The notes beneath the pieces are model-generated. The model was not told where the DNA came from. It worked only from the letters and a program-made list of their open reading frames with translations, and made no database searches. Below are positions 17,772 to 26,844 of a DNA stretch of 64,000 nucleotides, in pieces. The translations under genes and the position numbers were made by a program. The stretch comes from Devosia nitrariae (GTDB lineage Bacteria > Pseudomonadota > Alphaproteobacteria > Rhizobiales > Devosiaceae), in assembly GCF_030160115.1 (NCBI RefSeq), contig NZ_BSNS01000009.1:62001-126000 (forward strand). Direction: 5' to 3'. Each line of letters begins with the position of its first letter. Position 1 is the first letter of the stretch.

Positions 17772-18671
17772 ATGACCACGATTGCCCTGATCGGTCCCGG
17801 TGCTATTGGCGGCACGGTAGCTGCCTGGTTGGCCCAAAACCCAGCGCTAGAGCTGACCGTTTGCACGCGCACACGATTCGAGAATCTACAGGTGGACACG
17901 CCGACGGGCGTGATCACGGCCAACCCAAAAGTCCTTACAAACCCAGCTGATGCCGAAGGTGTCGATTGGGTCCTGGTGGCTACCAAGACCTACGACTCCG
18001 GCGCTGCCAAGCCATGGTTGGAGCGGTTGATGCGCGAGCACACGCGAGTGGCCATCATTCAGAATGGGGTGGAACACGTGCGACTCTTTGCAAATCTCGT
18101 GCCCAGAGAAAGGCTTGTACCCGTCATCATCGATCTACCAGCGGCACGAAGTGCCCCGGGCAGGATGGTGCAGCACCGGCACGGGATCATTTCCGTGCCG
18201 CAGGGGCAGAACGGTCAGGATCTGGTTGACCTGTTCGCCCATACCGAGATCGAGGCTGCAACGCACGAGGATTTCCTCTCCCGGGCGTGGATCAAGCTTT
18301 GTGGCAACAGCGCTGCCATCATCCCAGCGCTTACCCTGCGAGCGACGGGCCCAACGTGGAACGCTGACCTCGAGGAGATCGTTCGCGGCATCGTCGAGGA
18401 GTGCGCTGCTGTGGGAAGAGCCGAGGGCGCGATCATACCGGATCAGGTGGTAGAGAGGACGATTGAGAACGCCCGTACCATGCCTGAAGGCGCTTCCGCC
18501 GGTTCGATCCATGTCGACCGACTGGCGGGCAATCCAATGGAAGTTGATGCGCGCAACGGCGTCATTGTGAGGTTGGGCCGCGAGCACGGCATTCCCACAC
18601 CGCTGAACCGGGTGCTGGTGACCCTGCTGACGGCGTCAGGAACTCCTTGGTTCATCAGGTCGCACGGGTAG
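17772..18671 (+). CDS. Ketopantoate-reductase-family (PanE/ApbA-like) dehydrogenase
   Basis: A 299-residue NADP-dependent reductase of the 2-dehydropantoate 2-reductase family. It starts with the Rossmann motif GPGAIGG (residues 8-14) and keeps the catalytic K175 and N179 in WIKLCGNSAAI, plus K72 in VATKTYD. Island context (sugar-acid catabolism, not vitamin synthesis) suggests a paralogue acting on another 2-keto acid rather than on ketopantoate. The closest downstream gene is the enolase-superfamily dehydratase, 600 bases away, so it may be transcribed alone. Its own candidate operator is the inverted repeat about 125 bases upstream. Confidence 0.85.
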   Translation: MTTIALIGPGAIGGTVAAWLAQNPALELTVCTRTRFENLQVDTPTGVITANPKVLTNPADAEGVDWVLVATKTYDSGAAKPWLERLMREHTRVAIIQNGVEHVRLFANLVPRERLVPVIIDLPAARSAPGRMVQHRHGIISVPQGQNGQDLVDLFAHTEIEAATHEDFLSRAWIKLCGNSAAIIPALTLRATGPTWNADLEEIVRGIVEECAAVGRAEGAIIPDQVVERTIENARTMPEGASAGSIHVDRLAGNPMEVDARNGVIVRLGREHGIPTPLNRVLVTLLTASGTPWFIRSHG

Positions 18672-19278
18672 AGACGAAGCCACGTCCCTGGGAATCATCG
18701 ACTGAATGATCCTCTGCTTGAGCAACGTGCGAAAGGTGGATGCGGCTTTCGCAAGAAACGTTGCGACAATAAACAACGAGAGCCGGCGCTCTGAGTCCAT
18801 CAAGCGCATAGGGGCTCCTAGGGCACCACGCAGTGCCAGGGGCTGCCGACGCACCTGGCTTGCATAGCCAAAGGCTGACCGACTGCCGGTCAGCTACGTC
18901 CACGTCGTCCTCAGGCAACCCGCCAAGGTCGCCGACACCCCCTTCTGGAACAAGGTGCAGATGCCGACGATCAGGGCCGATGCGGGTACTTCCCGGCTAA
19001 GATCGGTATGCGGTCGGGCGGCAGGGAAGCCACTTTTGAAGGAGGCGAGGTCCGCCAGCCGCCGTTCGGTCTACGTACGGACGGTATCGGCCAGCGGCAG
19101 ATCGGTGGCCAACGGAGCGGACACGACCGGCAGTGCGGGTCTGCGTTCGATGCGATTGCTGACTTGCATATTTGTGTCCAAACTTGTAAAGACTTGTCAT
19201 GTCACGTTCGGTGTGCTTTGACATGTGCTCGCTGGACGAGCGCCCATGTAGTGGGGCAACTGAGTGACCGGAGCCGAT
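18672..19278. other. Long intergenic region with operator motif, no clear gene
   Basis: About 600 bases without a gene I can support. All frames are broken or lack protein character. The right end holds the first copy of the 19-bp island motif (19184-19202), preceded by a looser similar stretch (GACTTGCATATTTGTGTCC at 19161-19179). The left part may be decayed coding DNA, but I cannot identify a family. Confidence 0.5.
19184..19202 (+). promoter_or_regulatory. Island 19-bp operator motif, copy 1
   Basis: TTGTAAAGACTTGTCATGT, 76 bases before the dehydratase ATG. It agrees at 17 of 19 positions with copy 3 at 30385-30403. The core AAGACTTG is imperfectly palindromic, as expected for a GntR-family dimer. 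Confidence 0.6.
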
Positions 19279-20514
19279 ATGAAGATAACCGCAGTTCGCA
19301 CGTTCTTGATGCAGGCGGGGCCGTCCAACTCAGGAAAGCCGCCGAGGCAGATTATACCGGTCGTTGATGAAAGCCAGCCAAGGCTTCCCGGCAGCAGGAA
19401 CTGGCTCTTCGTTAAGGTCGAAACCGATGCCGGGATCACTGGGATCGGCGAGTGCTCCGGCTGGCCACGAGTCATCGAACGCGCCATCGAAGATCTTTCA
19501 TCTCTGCTGATCGGCGAGGACCCAACTCATATCGAGCGGATCGCCCAGAAGCTGCAGGTTGCCATGATGGGGCACGGCATGCTTGGGACTGTTGGAGGCG
19601 GCGCGCTCACCGGGATTGATATCGCCCTGTGGGACATCAAGGGTAAGGCGCTCGGAACGCCGGTATGGAATCTGTTGGGCGGGCGGGTCCGCGATCGCGT
19701 GCAGATCTATACGCATGCGAACAACAAGGAGTTCGCGCTCTCCGCCAAGACCCGCGGCTTCAAGGCGATCAAGTGCAGCGGTGGCAGCGGGCTGCAGGAT
19801 CCGGTCCGCAAGGTTGCCACGATGCGTGAGCTTCTCGGGTCGGATGTGGACATTGCCGTAGATGTGCACGGTCCCCCGTGGTTGACTCCCATCGATGCCG
19901 CCCGGCTGGCTCGGGCCCTGGAGCCCTACGACATCCTCTGGCTCGAGGATCCGATCGCGCCGGACAATCTTGATGGCTACAAGCGCATCAGGGATGCGTC
20001 CACTGTCCCTCTGGCTGCGGGCGAGCGAGTGAGCGGGATATTCGGTGAGCGCGAGCTCATCGAAAAGGAACTCGTCGACATCATTCAGCCCGATGCCGGC
20101 CGCGCAGGCGGCATTACCCAGATGAAAAAGATCGCCGCCATGGCCGAGGCGCACCACATTGCGGTGGCGCCGCATTCCGGCTCGCTTGGGCCGGTGGCTG
20201 AGTACGCGGCGCTGCATCTGATGGCCTCAATTCCAAACGCGTTGATGCTCGAGCGCATGGAGGACGATTGGGAAGGGCGTCGACAGACAATCGTTCCCCA
20301 CCCCGAGCAGGCAGACGGGTTCCTTACCGTGCCGGATGCCCCGGGCCTGGGTTGTGACATCGTCGAGGCCTTCATCGCTGGTTTCCCCAGCCAAGGGAAC
20401 GTTTCGGTCCCGTCCAAAACGCTCGACGATCGCGATCGGATTGGCGGCGAGGGGAGACTCTATGTCCAAACCCGCCTGCGTCGCGGCAAGTACTTCAATG
20501 CGGGAGACGAGTGA
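19279..20514 (+). CDS. Mandelate racemase/enolase-superfamily acid-sugar dehydratase
   Basis: A 411-residue enolase-superfamily enzyme of the mandelate racemase subgroup. Metal ligands are D195 (DVHG), E223 (LEDP) and E249 (AGERV). The His-Asp dyad is H299 (VAPHS) with D272 (QPDAGRAGG), and K162/K165 lie on the opposite strand (FKAIK). This layout removes water from acid sugars such as galactonate, galactarate or glucarate. ATG 19279 (MKITAVRTF) is preferred to GTG 19264. With uronate dehydrogenase and a lactonase in the same island, an aldarate substrate is the best guess. The stop overlaps the next gene's start, so they are cotranscribed. Confidence 0.9.
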   Translation: MKITAVRTFLMQAGPSNSGKPPRQIIPVVDESQPRLPGSRNWLFVKVETDAGITGIGECSGWPRVIERAIEDLSSLLIGEDPTHIERIAQKLQVAMMGHGMLGTVGGGALTGIDIALWDIKGKALGTPVWNLLGGRVRDRVQIYTHANNKEFALSAKTRGFKAIKCSGGSGLQDPVRKVATMRELLGSDVDIAVDVHGPPWLTPIDAARLARALEPYDILWLEDPIAPDNLDGYKRIRDASTVPLAAGERVSGIFGERELIEKELVDIIQPDAGRAGGITQMKKIAAMAEAHHIAVAPHSGSLGPVAEYAALHLMASIPNALMLERMEDDWEGRRQTIVPHPEQADGFLTVPDAPGLGCDIVEAFIAGFPSQGNVSVPSKTLDDRDRIGGEGRLYVQTRLRRGKYFNAGDE

Positions 20515-21530
20515 TGATGGCCGTCGCTGATCGTGATGTGCGCACCATCGAACGCGTCCTCTGCACGTTACCATTCGACGATGAATTCATCGAGCAGGTT
20601 AGGCAGGCCTGCGCTCCCGCCGAATTCATCCTCTGTGCGCCCGACGACAATCAGGCGATCGAGGCTGCACTGGGCAAGGTGGATGTCGCGGTGATCTCGG
20701 GGGACCTCGATGATCGCTACATCGACGCACCATACCTGACGTGGGTGCATTGCAATCATTCCGGGCTGACTCGCTCTGCGCGCCCGGAAGTGTTCAGCAA
20801 AGGCATGATCGTGACCGGTGCCGCCGGACGTTCTGCGGCGGCCCTGGCGCAGCATGGTTTCTATTTCGCCCTGGCGCTGACGTTTGACAGCCGCGCGCTG
20901 TTCGCCAGCCAAGCCGCCCACGTCTGGCGTGGTATTCCCGGATATGGCGACAGGCTCGGCTTGGCCGGCAAGACTCTCGGCATTGTCGGTCTCGGGCACA
21001 CCGGCCGGGAAATGGCGCGCGTGGGGAAGGCCTTTCATATGAAAGTGGTCGCCTTCACCCGCAGCATTCAGCCCGAGCATCCGGACGTAGATGTCTTGCT
21101 TTGCTCTGAACGGAGCGACTCCCTCAGCACGCTGATCGACCAGGCGGACGTCATCATGCTGGCGACGAAGTTGACGGATGAAACCTACCACATGTTCTCA
21201 CAGCGTGAGTTCGCCCGCATGCGCAGCTCCGCCTACATCATCAACATGGCGCGCGGTCCGGTCATTGACGAAGCGGCGCTCATCAACGCGCTCCATGCAG
21301 GTGAGATCGCAGGCGCGGGCCTCGACGTCTTCAGCAAGGAGCCGCTGCCGGCTGACTCGCCCTTATGGGATGTACCCAACGTCATCATCACACCGCATAT
21401 GACGCCCGCACTTCCCGACCGGACGCAGCGGTCGATCGACATGATCATAGAGAATGTCGCGCGCTACCGCTCCGGGCAGCCCATGCTCAACGCACTCACC
21501 GACAAGGACGTATTCTCGCAGCGCCCATAG
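20514..21530 (+). CDS. D-2-hydroxyacid dehydrogenase (NAD-binding)
   Basis: A 338-residue member of the D-isomer-specific 2-hydroxyacid dehydrogenase family. The NAD motif is GIVGLGHTGREMA; the catalytic Arg is in MARGPVID and the His in ITPHMT, with the acidic partner before it. Three start codons in a row (GTG 20511, ATG 20514, ATG 20517) overlap the dehydratase stop. In this pathway it could reduce tartronate semialdehyde, hydroxypyruvate or glyoxylate, as GhrA/GhrB-type enzymes do; this is inference from context. The ABC importer genes follow after 78 bases containing a hairpin. Confidence 0.9.
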   Translation: MMAVADRDVRTIERVLCTLPFDDEFIEQVRQACAPAEFILCAPDDNQAIEAALGKVDVAVISGDLDDRYIDAPYLTWVHCNHSGLTRSARPEVFSKGMIVTGAAGRSAAALAQHGFYFALALTFDSRALFASQAAHVWRGIPGYGDRLGLAGKTLGIVGLGHTGREMARVGKAFHMKVVAFTRSIQPEHPDVDVLLCSERSDSLSTLIDQADVIMLATKLTDETYHMFSQREFARMRSSAYIINMARGPVIDEAALINALHAGEIAGAGLDVFSKEPLPADSPLWDVPNVIITPHMTPALPDRTQRSIDMIIENVARYRSGQPMLNALTDKDVFSQRP

Positions 21531-21550
21531 TGGAATCGACGGGCGGGGTT

Positions 21551-21587
21551 TCTCCTGCACCATGCCCGTCTTCTCAGATGCAGGAGA
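21551..21587 (+). promoter_or_regulatory. Leader hairpin before the first solute-binding-protein gene
   Basis: TCTCCTGCA and TGCAGGAGA form perfect 9-base arms around a 19-base loop. It is followed by GGAGATCGAC repeated twice (21583-21592 and 21599-21608), the second copy carrying the ribosome site for the ATG at 21609. The hairpin overlaps the first GGAGATCGAC copy, so folding could influence translation or mRNA stability. Confidence 0.45.
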
Positions 21588-21608
21588 TCGACTGAGGAGG
21601 AGATCGAC

Positions 21609-23162
21609 ATGAACATATCTGCAGGGCTCAAGGCTCTGGGACTGGCCGCTCTGATGAGTACCGCCGTTGCACAAACGGCGATGGCGGAGCCCACCGACAG
21701 GGCCATTACGGTTGCACTTGCTGTCGAGTTGGATTCGCTCGACGCATGCGATACCCAGCCGGCCCAGAATGCCAATATCGCACGCGGCAATATCTATGAG
21801 TCCCTGACTCATGTGAGCCCCGTCGACGGCAAGGTCGAACCCTTGCTCGCCTTGTCCTGGGAACAGATCGATGATCTGACCTGGGAGTTCAAGCTGCGGC
21901 CCGACGTCAAGTTCCACGATGGGTCGTCCTTCACGGCCGAAGTGGCCGCGGCAAATATCAACCGCAGCCAGCCGGGTGCCATGATCGAAGGTCAGGAGAT
22001 TGCCTGTCTGAACCTCACGCAATTTCCCGAGGCCGTCAAAGCAGAAGCCGTGGACGAACTGACGCTGCGCGTCACCACGCCCAAAGTGGATCCCATTCTG
22101 CCGCTGCGTCTGTCCTACGCCGACATCGGCAATCTTGCCACGCAGCAGACTGCCGAGAAGACCACCAATCCCGTCGGCACTGGTCCCTACCAGTTCGTCG
22201 AGCGTATCCAGGGCCAACACGTGAAACTGACCCGTTTTGACGGATACTGGGGAGAGAGTCCTGAGGTCAGGGATGTCACCTACGTCTATCGTGCCGAGCC
22301 CTCCGTGCGCGCCGGAATGATCCAGACCGGTGAAGCCCAGCTGGCGACAGCCATCAGTGCGCAGGATGCCACCGACGATGGACGCACGGTGACCTACAAG
22401 GACAATCGCATCGTCATTGCCCGGCCCAACTCCTTTAAGGAACCCTTCAAGGATCCGCGCGTGCGCCAGGCGGTTTCACATGCGATCGATCGCGAAACCA
22501 TCGTGCCGGCACTGATGGGGATCGGCGGAAACCCCTGGTATCAGATGCTTGGTCCGCAGGTGAACGGATACATCCCGGGCTTCGATGAAACCGAGGCGCT
22601 TCGGTATGATCCCGAGAAAGCCAAGGAACTCATCGCCGCTGCCAAGGCAGACGGCGCCCCCGTGGACCAGGAATTCGTCCTTGTAACCCGTCCCGACCTT
22701 TTCCCGGGTTCTGACGAAGTGGTGCAGGCGATCGCCCAGGGCCTTCAGGCTGTCGGCCTCAATCCGCGAATCTTGAGCCTGGAGAACACCGCCTGGCGCG
22801 TTTACCTCCGTCAGCCTTTCCCCGAGGATCAGGAAGGCAGCATCATAATGATCTCGCACGATAACACCTCGGGCGATGCCACTTTCAGCTTCTCGGGCAA
22901 CTACGCGACCTGTGAAGGCCGCAACTCCGCGACGTGCAACCCCGAAATCGACCGGCTCGTATTCGAGGCCGATGCCGCGCAGGGAGAAGAGCGGGCACGC
23001 CTGTATCAGGAAGCCGCGCGCATCATGTACGTTGAAGAGAGCACCATGATCGGCATCGCCGAACAGGTTCGGCTGATGATGCTGGGCGAAGGCATCGAAT
23101 ACGAACCGAACCCGCTGTCCGGTATCGAGATCCGGATCGCCGACATCACGTTCAGCGACTGA
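21609..23162 (+). CDS. ABC importer solute-binding protein, family 5 (Opp/Dpp type), importer 1
   Basis: A 517-residue periplasmic binding protein of the peptide/nickel/oligosaccharide family. The signal peptide covers residues 1-26 (ending TAMA-EP). The body has the family pattern: IYESLTHVSPVDGKVEPLLA near the N-terminus, WEFKLRPDVKFHDGSSFTA, then NPVGTGPYQF. Proteins of this family bind peptides but also oligosaccharides and uronic-acid sugars, and the island context favours a sugar. It heads the set SBP, two permeases and two ATPases, followed by a stem-loop before the first permease. Confidence 0.93.
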   Translation: MNISAGLKALGLAALMSTAVAQTAMAEPTDRAITVALAVELDSLDACDTQPAQNANIARGNIYESLTHVSPVDGKVEPLLALSWEQIDDLTWEFKLRPDVKFHDGSSFTAEVAAANINRSQPGAMIEGQEIACLNLTQFPEAVKAEAVDELTLRVTTPKVDPILPLRLSYADIGNLATQQTAEKTTNPVGTGPYQFVERIQGQHVKLTRFDGYWGESPEVRDVTYVYRAEPSVRAGMIQTGEAQLATAISAQDATDDGRTVTYKDNRIVIARPNSFKEPFKDPRVRQAVSHAIDRETIVPALMGIGGNPWYQMLGPQVNGYIPGFDETEALRYDPEKAKELIAAAKADGAPVDQEFVLVTRPDLFPGSDEVVQAIAQGLQAVGLNPRILSLENTAWRVYLRQPFPEDQEGSIIMISHDNTSGDATFSFSGNYATCEGRNSATCNPEIDRLVFEADAAQGEERARLYQEAARIMYVEESTMIGIAEQVRLMMLGEGIEYEPNPLSGIEIRIADITFSD

Positions 23163-23177
23163 CCGATTCCGGCTCTT

Positions 23178-23201
23178 GGGTGTCCGGTATGCCGGGCACC
23201 C
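23178..23201 (+). promoter_or_regulatory. Stem-loop between binding-protein and permease genes, importer 1
   Basis: GGGTGTCCGG, loop TATG, CCGGGCACCC: ten pairs with one G-U. It starts 16 bases after the binding-protein stop and is not followed by a T-run, so it is more likely an mRNA-end stabiliser or partial attenuator than a full terminator. Confidence 0.6.
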
Positions 23202-23222
23202 TTCCAACCAGGAGTAGAAGCC

Positions 23223-24140
23223 GTGCTTGCCTTCATTCGTGGTCGCCTCTTGTCGGGCCTCCTGACCATTTTCGGGGTGGTGGTCCTCGTTTTCTTCCTG
23301 GCCAGGCTCACCGGATCCCCCATTGACCTGTTCTTTCCCGAAGGCGCCACGCAGGCTCAACTGGAGTCCTTCAGTCGAGCCCATGGCCTGGATCGTCCGC
23401 TGCTCGAACAGTTCTGGGTGTTCTTGTCCAACGCAGCTCGGGGCGATTTTGGCATGTCCATCTGGCAACAGCGCCCTGCCCTGCAGGCTGCTCTCAGCGA
23501 AATGCCCGCAACACTGATGCTGACATTCCTCGCTATGACCGTTTCGGTGATCATCGCTGTCGTTCTGGGGACTATTGCGGCCGCTTTCCGCTTCCGGCTT
23601 GTGGACCGCATCATCACCATCCTGACGCTGGCCACCGGCAGCATCCCGCACTTCTGGTTTGCGCTGGTCAGTATCCTGGTCTTTGCCATCATCCTTCGTC
23701 TCGTGCCCACCTCGGGGGCCGGAAACTGGCAATCCTGGATCCTGCCTGTCGCGACCGTGAGCCTTGGGCCGATCGGCATACTCACCCAGGTCACCCGTGG
23801 CGCAATGATCGAGGTCTTGAGTTCAGGCTTCGTGCGCAATGCGCGGGCGCGTGGCTTCGGCTCTACCCGCATTCTCTACCGGCACGCGCTGCGCAATGCT
23901 GCATTGCCGATTATCGCCGTTGCGGGCGACATCGCCGCGGGCATGGTCAACGGCGCCATCATTGTGAGCGTGGTCTTTGCTTTCCCAGGGATCGGCAAGG
24001 CGATTATCGGAGCGGTTCTGGCGCGTGACTTTCCGGTGCTGCAGGCCTGCATCGTCGTGGTCGGCATTGCGGTCGTGCTGCTCAATCTCATCATCGACCT
24101 GATCTACGTCGTCGTGGATCCGCGGGTCCGCCTGTCATGA
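23223..24140 (+). CDS. ABC importer permease 1 (DppB/OppB type), importer 1
   Basis: A 305-residue inner-membrane permease with about six helices and a cytoplasmic EAA-type loop (near GFVRNARARGFGSTRILYRHA cut short, residues about 200-220) that docks the ATPase. It starts with GTG 23223 after AGGAG. The N-terminal RGRLLSGLLTIFGVVVLVFF is the usual first helix of DppB. Its stop overlaps the ATG of the second permease. Together the two permeases form the translocation channel of importer 1. Confidence 0.92.
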   Translation: MLAFIRGRLLSGLLTIFGVVVLVFFLARLTGSPIDLFFPEGATQAQLESFSRAHGLDRPLLEQFWVFLSNAARGDFGMSIWQQRPALQAALSEMPATLMLTFLAMTVSVIIAVVLGTIAAAFRFRLVDRIITILTLATGSIPHFWFALVSILVFAIILRLVPTSGAGNWQSWILPVATVSLGPIGILTQVTRGAMIEVLSSGFVRNARARGFGSTRILYRHALRNAALPIIAVAGDIAAGMVNGAIIVSVVFAFPGIGKAIIGAVLARDFPVLQACIVVVGIAVVLLNLIIDLIYVVVDPRVRLS

Positions 24141-25084
24141 AAGGCGAAGATGTCATGCCGCAATCCTCGGGCCAGCAGCGGCTGTCCTGGTTCCAGCGCA
24201 GCGAGCGCTGGCAGATGTTCACCGCCTCACCGATGGTCGTCGCCTCGGCTGTCTGGCTCGCTTTCATTGTCCTGGTCGCCGTTCTTGCCCCGGCCCTGGT
24301 CGCCGAGCGTGCCAATTTCCAGAACCTGAGCCTGCGCTTCTTCCCGCCCTTCCAGATAGAGCAGGGGATCGAGTTTATCCTGGGAGGCGACAGCCTCGGA
24401 CGACCCATCCTGCTGCAATTGGCCATGGGCGCCCAGACCTCGATGATCATTGCCTTCTTTGCGGTCGGGATATCCTCTCTGATCGGCTATGCCATCGGTC
24501 TCGTCGCCGGGTATTTCGGCGGTTGGGTGGACAATTCCCTGCTGCGCATCGCCGATATTCTGCACACTGTCCCGTCGATGCTGCTGGCACTGGTCGTGCT
24601 CTTCATCCTCGAGCCGAGCATTTTCAATGTGATCATCGTATTGGGCATTACCCGTATACCGGTCTACCTGCGCACCGCGCGTGCGCAGACCGTGGAGATC
24701 AGGGAGCGTACTTTCGTGGAGGTCGCCCGGTCCATGGGCGCGTCGCACTGGCGCATCATGACCCGTGAAATTGCGCCGCTGGTCTTTCCGACGATCCGCA
24801 CGCTGGCCGTGCTGGAGGTCGCTATGGTTATCCTGGCTGCGGCGAGCCTGACGTTCCTCGGCATCGGCCTGCAACGGCCGGACGTTGACTGGGGTATGAT
24901 GGTTGCCGACGGCAAGACTTACCTCAAGACGGCCTGGTTCGTCGCCGTATTCCCCGGCGTGGTCATCGTGCTCACTGCCCTGTCGGCCAGCATACTTTCG
25001 AACTGGCTTCGCGCCGTTGAGGACCCCACACAGAACATTCTCTTTGCACGCAAGCCCAAGCCCAGCCGAGGCAAGGCCCCATGA
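24137..25084 (+). CDS. ABC importer permease 2 (DppC/OppC type), importer 1
   Basis: A 315-residue DppC-type permease with a cytoplasmic N-terminus, a first helix around residue 35-55 (VVASAVWLAFIVLVAVLAPA), then five more. The EAA loop is in RTFVEVARSMGASHWRIM. The ATG at 24137 overlaps the previous stop (ATGA), a translational coupling sign. A later ATG at 24152 is possible but less coupled. The gene overlaps the next one by 4 bases in the same way. Confidence 0.92.
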   Translation: MKGEDVMPQSSGQQRLSWFQRSERWQMFTASPMVVASAVWLAFIVLVAVLAPALVAERANFQNLSLRFFPPFQIEQGIEFILGGDSLGRPILLQLAMGAQTSMIIAFFAVGISSLIGYAIGLVAGYFGGWVDNSLLRIADILHTVPSMLLALVVLFILEPSIFNVIIVLGITRIPVYLRTARAQTVEIRERTFVEVARSMGASHWRIMTREIAPLVFPTIRTLAVLEVAMVILAAASLTFLGIGLQRPDVDWGMMVADGKTYLKTAWFVAVFPGVVIVLTALSASILSNWLRAVEDPTQNILFARKPKPSRGKAP

Positions 25085-25971
25085 GCTATCTCCTTGAGAT
25101 TTCGGATCTGAACGTCACCTTCGAGACCCGGTTCCGAACAGTGCCCGCAGTTCGCAACGTCTCGCTTGCAGTGGGGCAGGGGGAGTCCGTGGCGCTCGTC
25201 GGGGCAAGCGGCTCGGGAAAGACGGTGTTGGGGCGTTCTGTACTGGGTCTCGTCGACGAACCTGGGGTGGTGCGCGGCAGCATCCTCTTCGACGGCAGGC
25301 AGGTCGTGGGGCGGACTGAAGAAGAGCTACGGGAGATCCGCGGCGTTGGCGTAGCGATGGTGTTTCAGGATGCCCTGGATGGCCTCAACCCCGTCTATTC
25401 GGTGGGGTCCCAGCTCAGCGAAGTCTTGACCGTCCGACTGGGACATTCGCGAGCCGAGGCAAAAGAGCGCGCCATCGAGCTCATGCGTCAGGTGGGCATT
25501 CGCGAGCCGGAGAGTCGGTTCAACAACTTCCCGCACCAGTTCTCCGGCGGTATGCGGCAGCGCATCTGTATCGCGCTGGCCGTTGGCATGCGGCCCAAAC
25601 TGCTCATTGCAGACGAGCCGACCACGGCTCTCGATGTGACGGTGCAGGCCGGAATTCTGCGCCTCATCAAGACGCTGCAACGGGAGACCGGCATGGGTTT
25701 GATCTTCATCACCCACGACCTTGCTGTGGCCCGCGAGGTCTCAGAGCGTATGGCGGTGATGTACAACGGACAGATCGTCGAGGAAGGCGCAACGGAAGAA
25801 ATCTTCTCTCGCCCTCAGCATCCCTACACCCGCGCTTTGCTGTTGGCGCATCCGGCCCGCGCCAAGAGCTGGCGCGATCTTGAACCGATACCCGACGAAT
25901 TCGTCACGGATGAGCCGTCATCGGACAACCAGACAGTCTCCGCGCCGGCACCGACAGCCTCCATTGGTTGA
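25081..25971 (+). CDS. ABC importer ATPase (DppD/OppD type), importer 1
   Basis: A 296-residue ATPase of the DppD kind. Walker A is GASGSGKT (near residue 40), the signature is FSGGMRQR and Walker B is LLIADEPTTALD; the His switch is in FITHDLAVA. The C-terminal oligopeptide-transporter extension (PYTRALLLAHPA) is present. It powers importer 1 with the following gene as a heterodimeric ATPase. The tail past residue 270 is acidic and Ser/Pro-rich, slightly unusual. Confidence 0.92.
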   Translation: MSYLLEISDLNVTFETRFRTVPAVRNVSLAVGQGESVALVGASGSGKTVLGRSVLGLVDEPGVVRGSILFDGRQVVGRTEEELREIRGVGVAMVFQDALDGLNPVYSVGSQLSEVLTVRLGHSRAEAKERAIELMRQVGIREPESRFNNFPHQFSGGMRQRICIALAVGMRPKLLIADEPTTALDVTVQAGILRLIKTLQRETGMGLIFITHDLAVAREVSERMAVMYNGQIVEEGATEEIFSRPQHPYTRALLLAHPARAKSWRDLEPIPDEFVTDEPSSDNQTVSAPAPTASIG

Positions 25972-25987
25972 TGGATTGGATACCAAT

Positions 25988-26809
25988 ATGAACACTGCTG
26001 CGCCACCTTCGGCACTTCTTGAGGTTCGTGACCTCTTTAAGTCATTCGGCCCGCGGGGAAAAGGAAAGCACGGTCCGATAGTGGCCGTCGGCGGTATAAG
26101 CTTTTCGCTCAATGTGGGCGAGTGCCTGGCAATCGTGGGGGAATCCGGATCGGGCAAATCAACGCTGGCTCGCACTCTGCTGCGCCTGGTTCAGCCTGAC
26201 AGTGGGTCGGTGTTTTTTGAGGGGCTGGACCTCCTCCAGCTCACCGGCGGCCAGATGCGTCAGCAACGTCGGCATCTGGCCATGGTGTTTCAGGATCCCT
26301 ATGCCTCGCTGCATCCTCGCAAGACCGTGGCCACCCTCATCGGCGAGCCTTGGGAAGTCCACCCGGAAATCGTCAACAAGGCGGAGCGACCCGCCCGGAT
26401 CTTCGAACTGCTCAAGCAGGTCAACCTGCCGCAGCATTTCGCCGACTATTACCCCAATCAGCTTTCCGGCGGCCAGCGTCAGCGCGTTGCCATTGCGCGC
26501 GCCCTTGCCCTTCAGCCACGTATCCTGATCCTGGACGAGCCGGTGTCAGCACTGGACGTATCTGTGCAGGCCCAGGTCATCAACGTGCTGATGTCCCTGC
26601 AGGAACGTCTGGGTCTCGCCTATATCTTCATCTCTCACGACCTGGCGCTGGTTCGGCTGGTTGCCAGCAAGGTTGCGGTGATGAACAAGGGGGTCTTCGT
26701 CGAGGCTGGAGACACTGAAGAAATCTTCAGCAACCCCCAGCACGAATACACGCGCACCCTTCTGGCGTCGTCTCCAGCACTGCACGAGACTCCCTCACCG
26801 ACGGCCTAA
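25988..26809 (+). CDS. ABC importer ATPase (DppF/OppF type), importer 1
   Basis: A 273-residue ATPase of the DppF kind: Walker A GESGSGKST, signature LSGGQRQRVAIA, Walker B ILILDEPVSALD, His switch FISHDLALV. ATG 25988 (MNTAAPPSALLEVRDLF) lies 16 bases after the previous stop; the frame is open upstream but that part overlaps the previous gene. It is shorter than many DppF proteins (about 320), the C-terminal extension being brief. It closes the importer 1 operon; the next gene is convergent. Confidence 0.92.
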   Translation: MNTAAPPSALLEVRDLFKSFGPRGKGKHGPIVAVGGISFSLNVGECLAIVGESGSGKSTLARTLLRLVQPDSGSVFFEGLDLLQLTGGQMRQQRRHLAMVFQDPYASLHPRKTVATLIGEPWEVHPEIVNKAERPARIFELLKQVNLPQHFADYYPNQLSGGQRQRVAIARALALQPRILILDEPVSALDVSVQAQVINVLMSLQERLGLAYIFISHDLALVRLVASKVAVMNKGVFVEAGDTEEIFSNPQHEYTRTLLASSPALHETPSPTA

Positions 26810-26844
26810 TCGGCACCCGGCACAGTGCCCTGGCCGCGCAGCTT

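Noticed and set aside
18961-19100. Possible tautomerase start (reads MPTIRAD)
   Set aside because: The first five residues resemble 4-oxalocrotonate tautomerases, but none of the three frames continues like the family.
23178-23201. Post-binding-protein hairpins as Rho-independent terminators
   Set aside because: None is followed by a T-run, and the permease genes immediately downstream need the same transcript.
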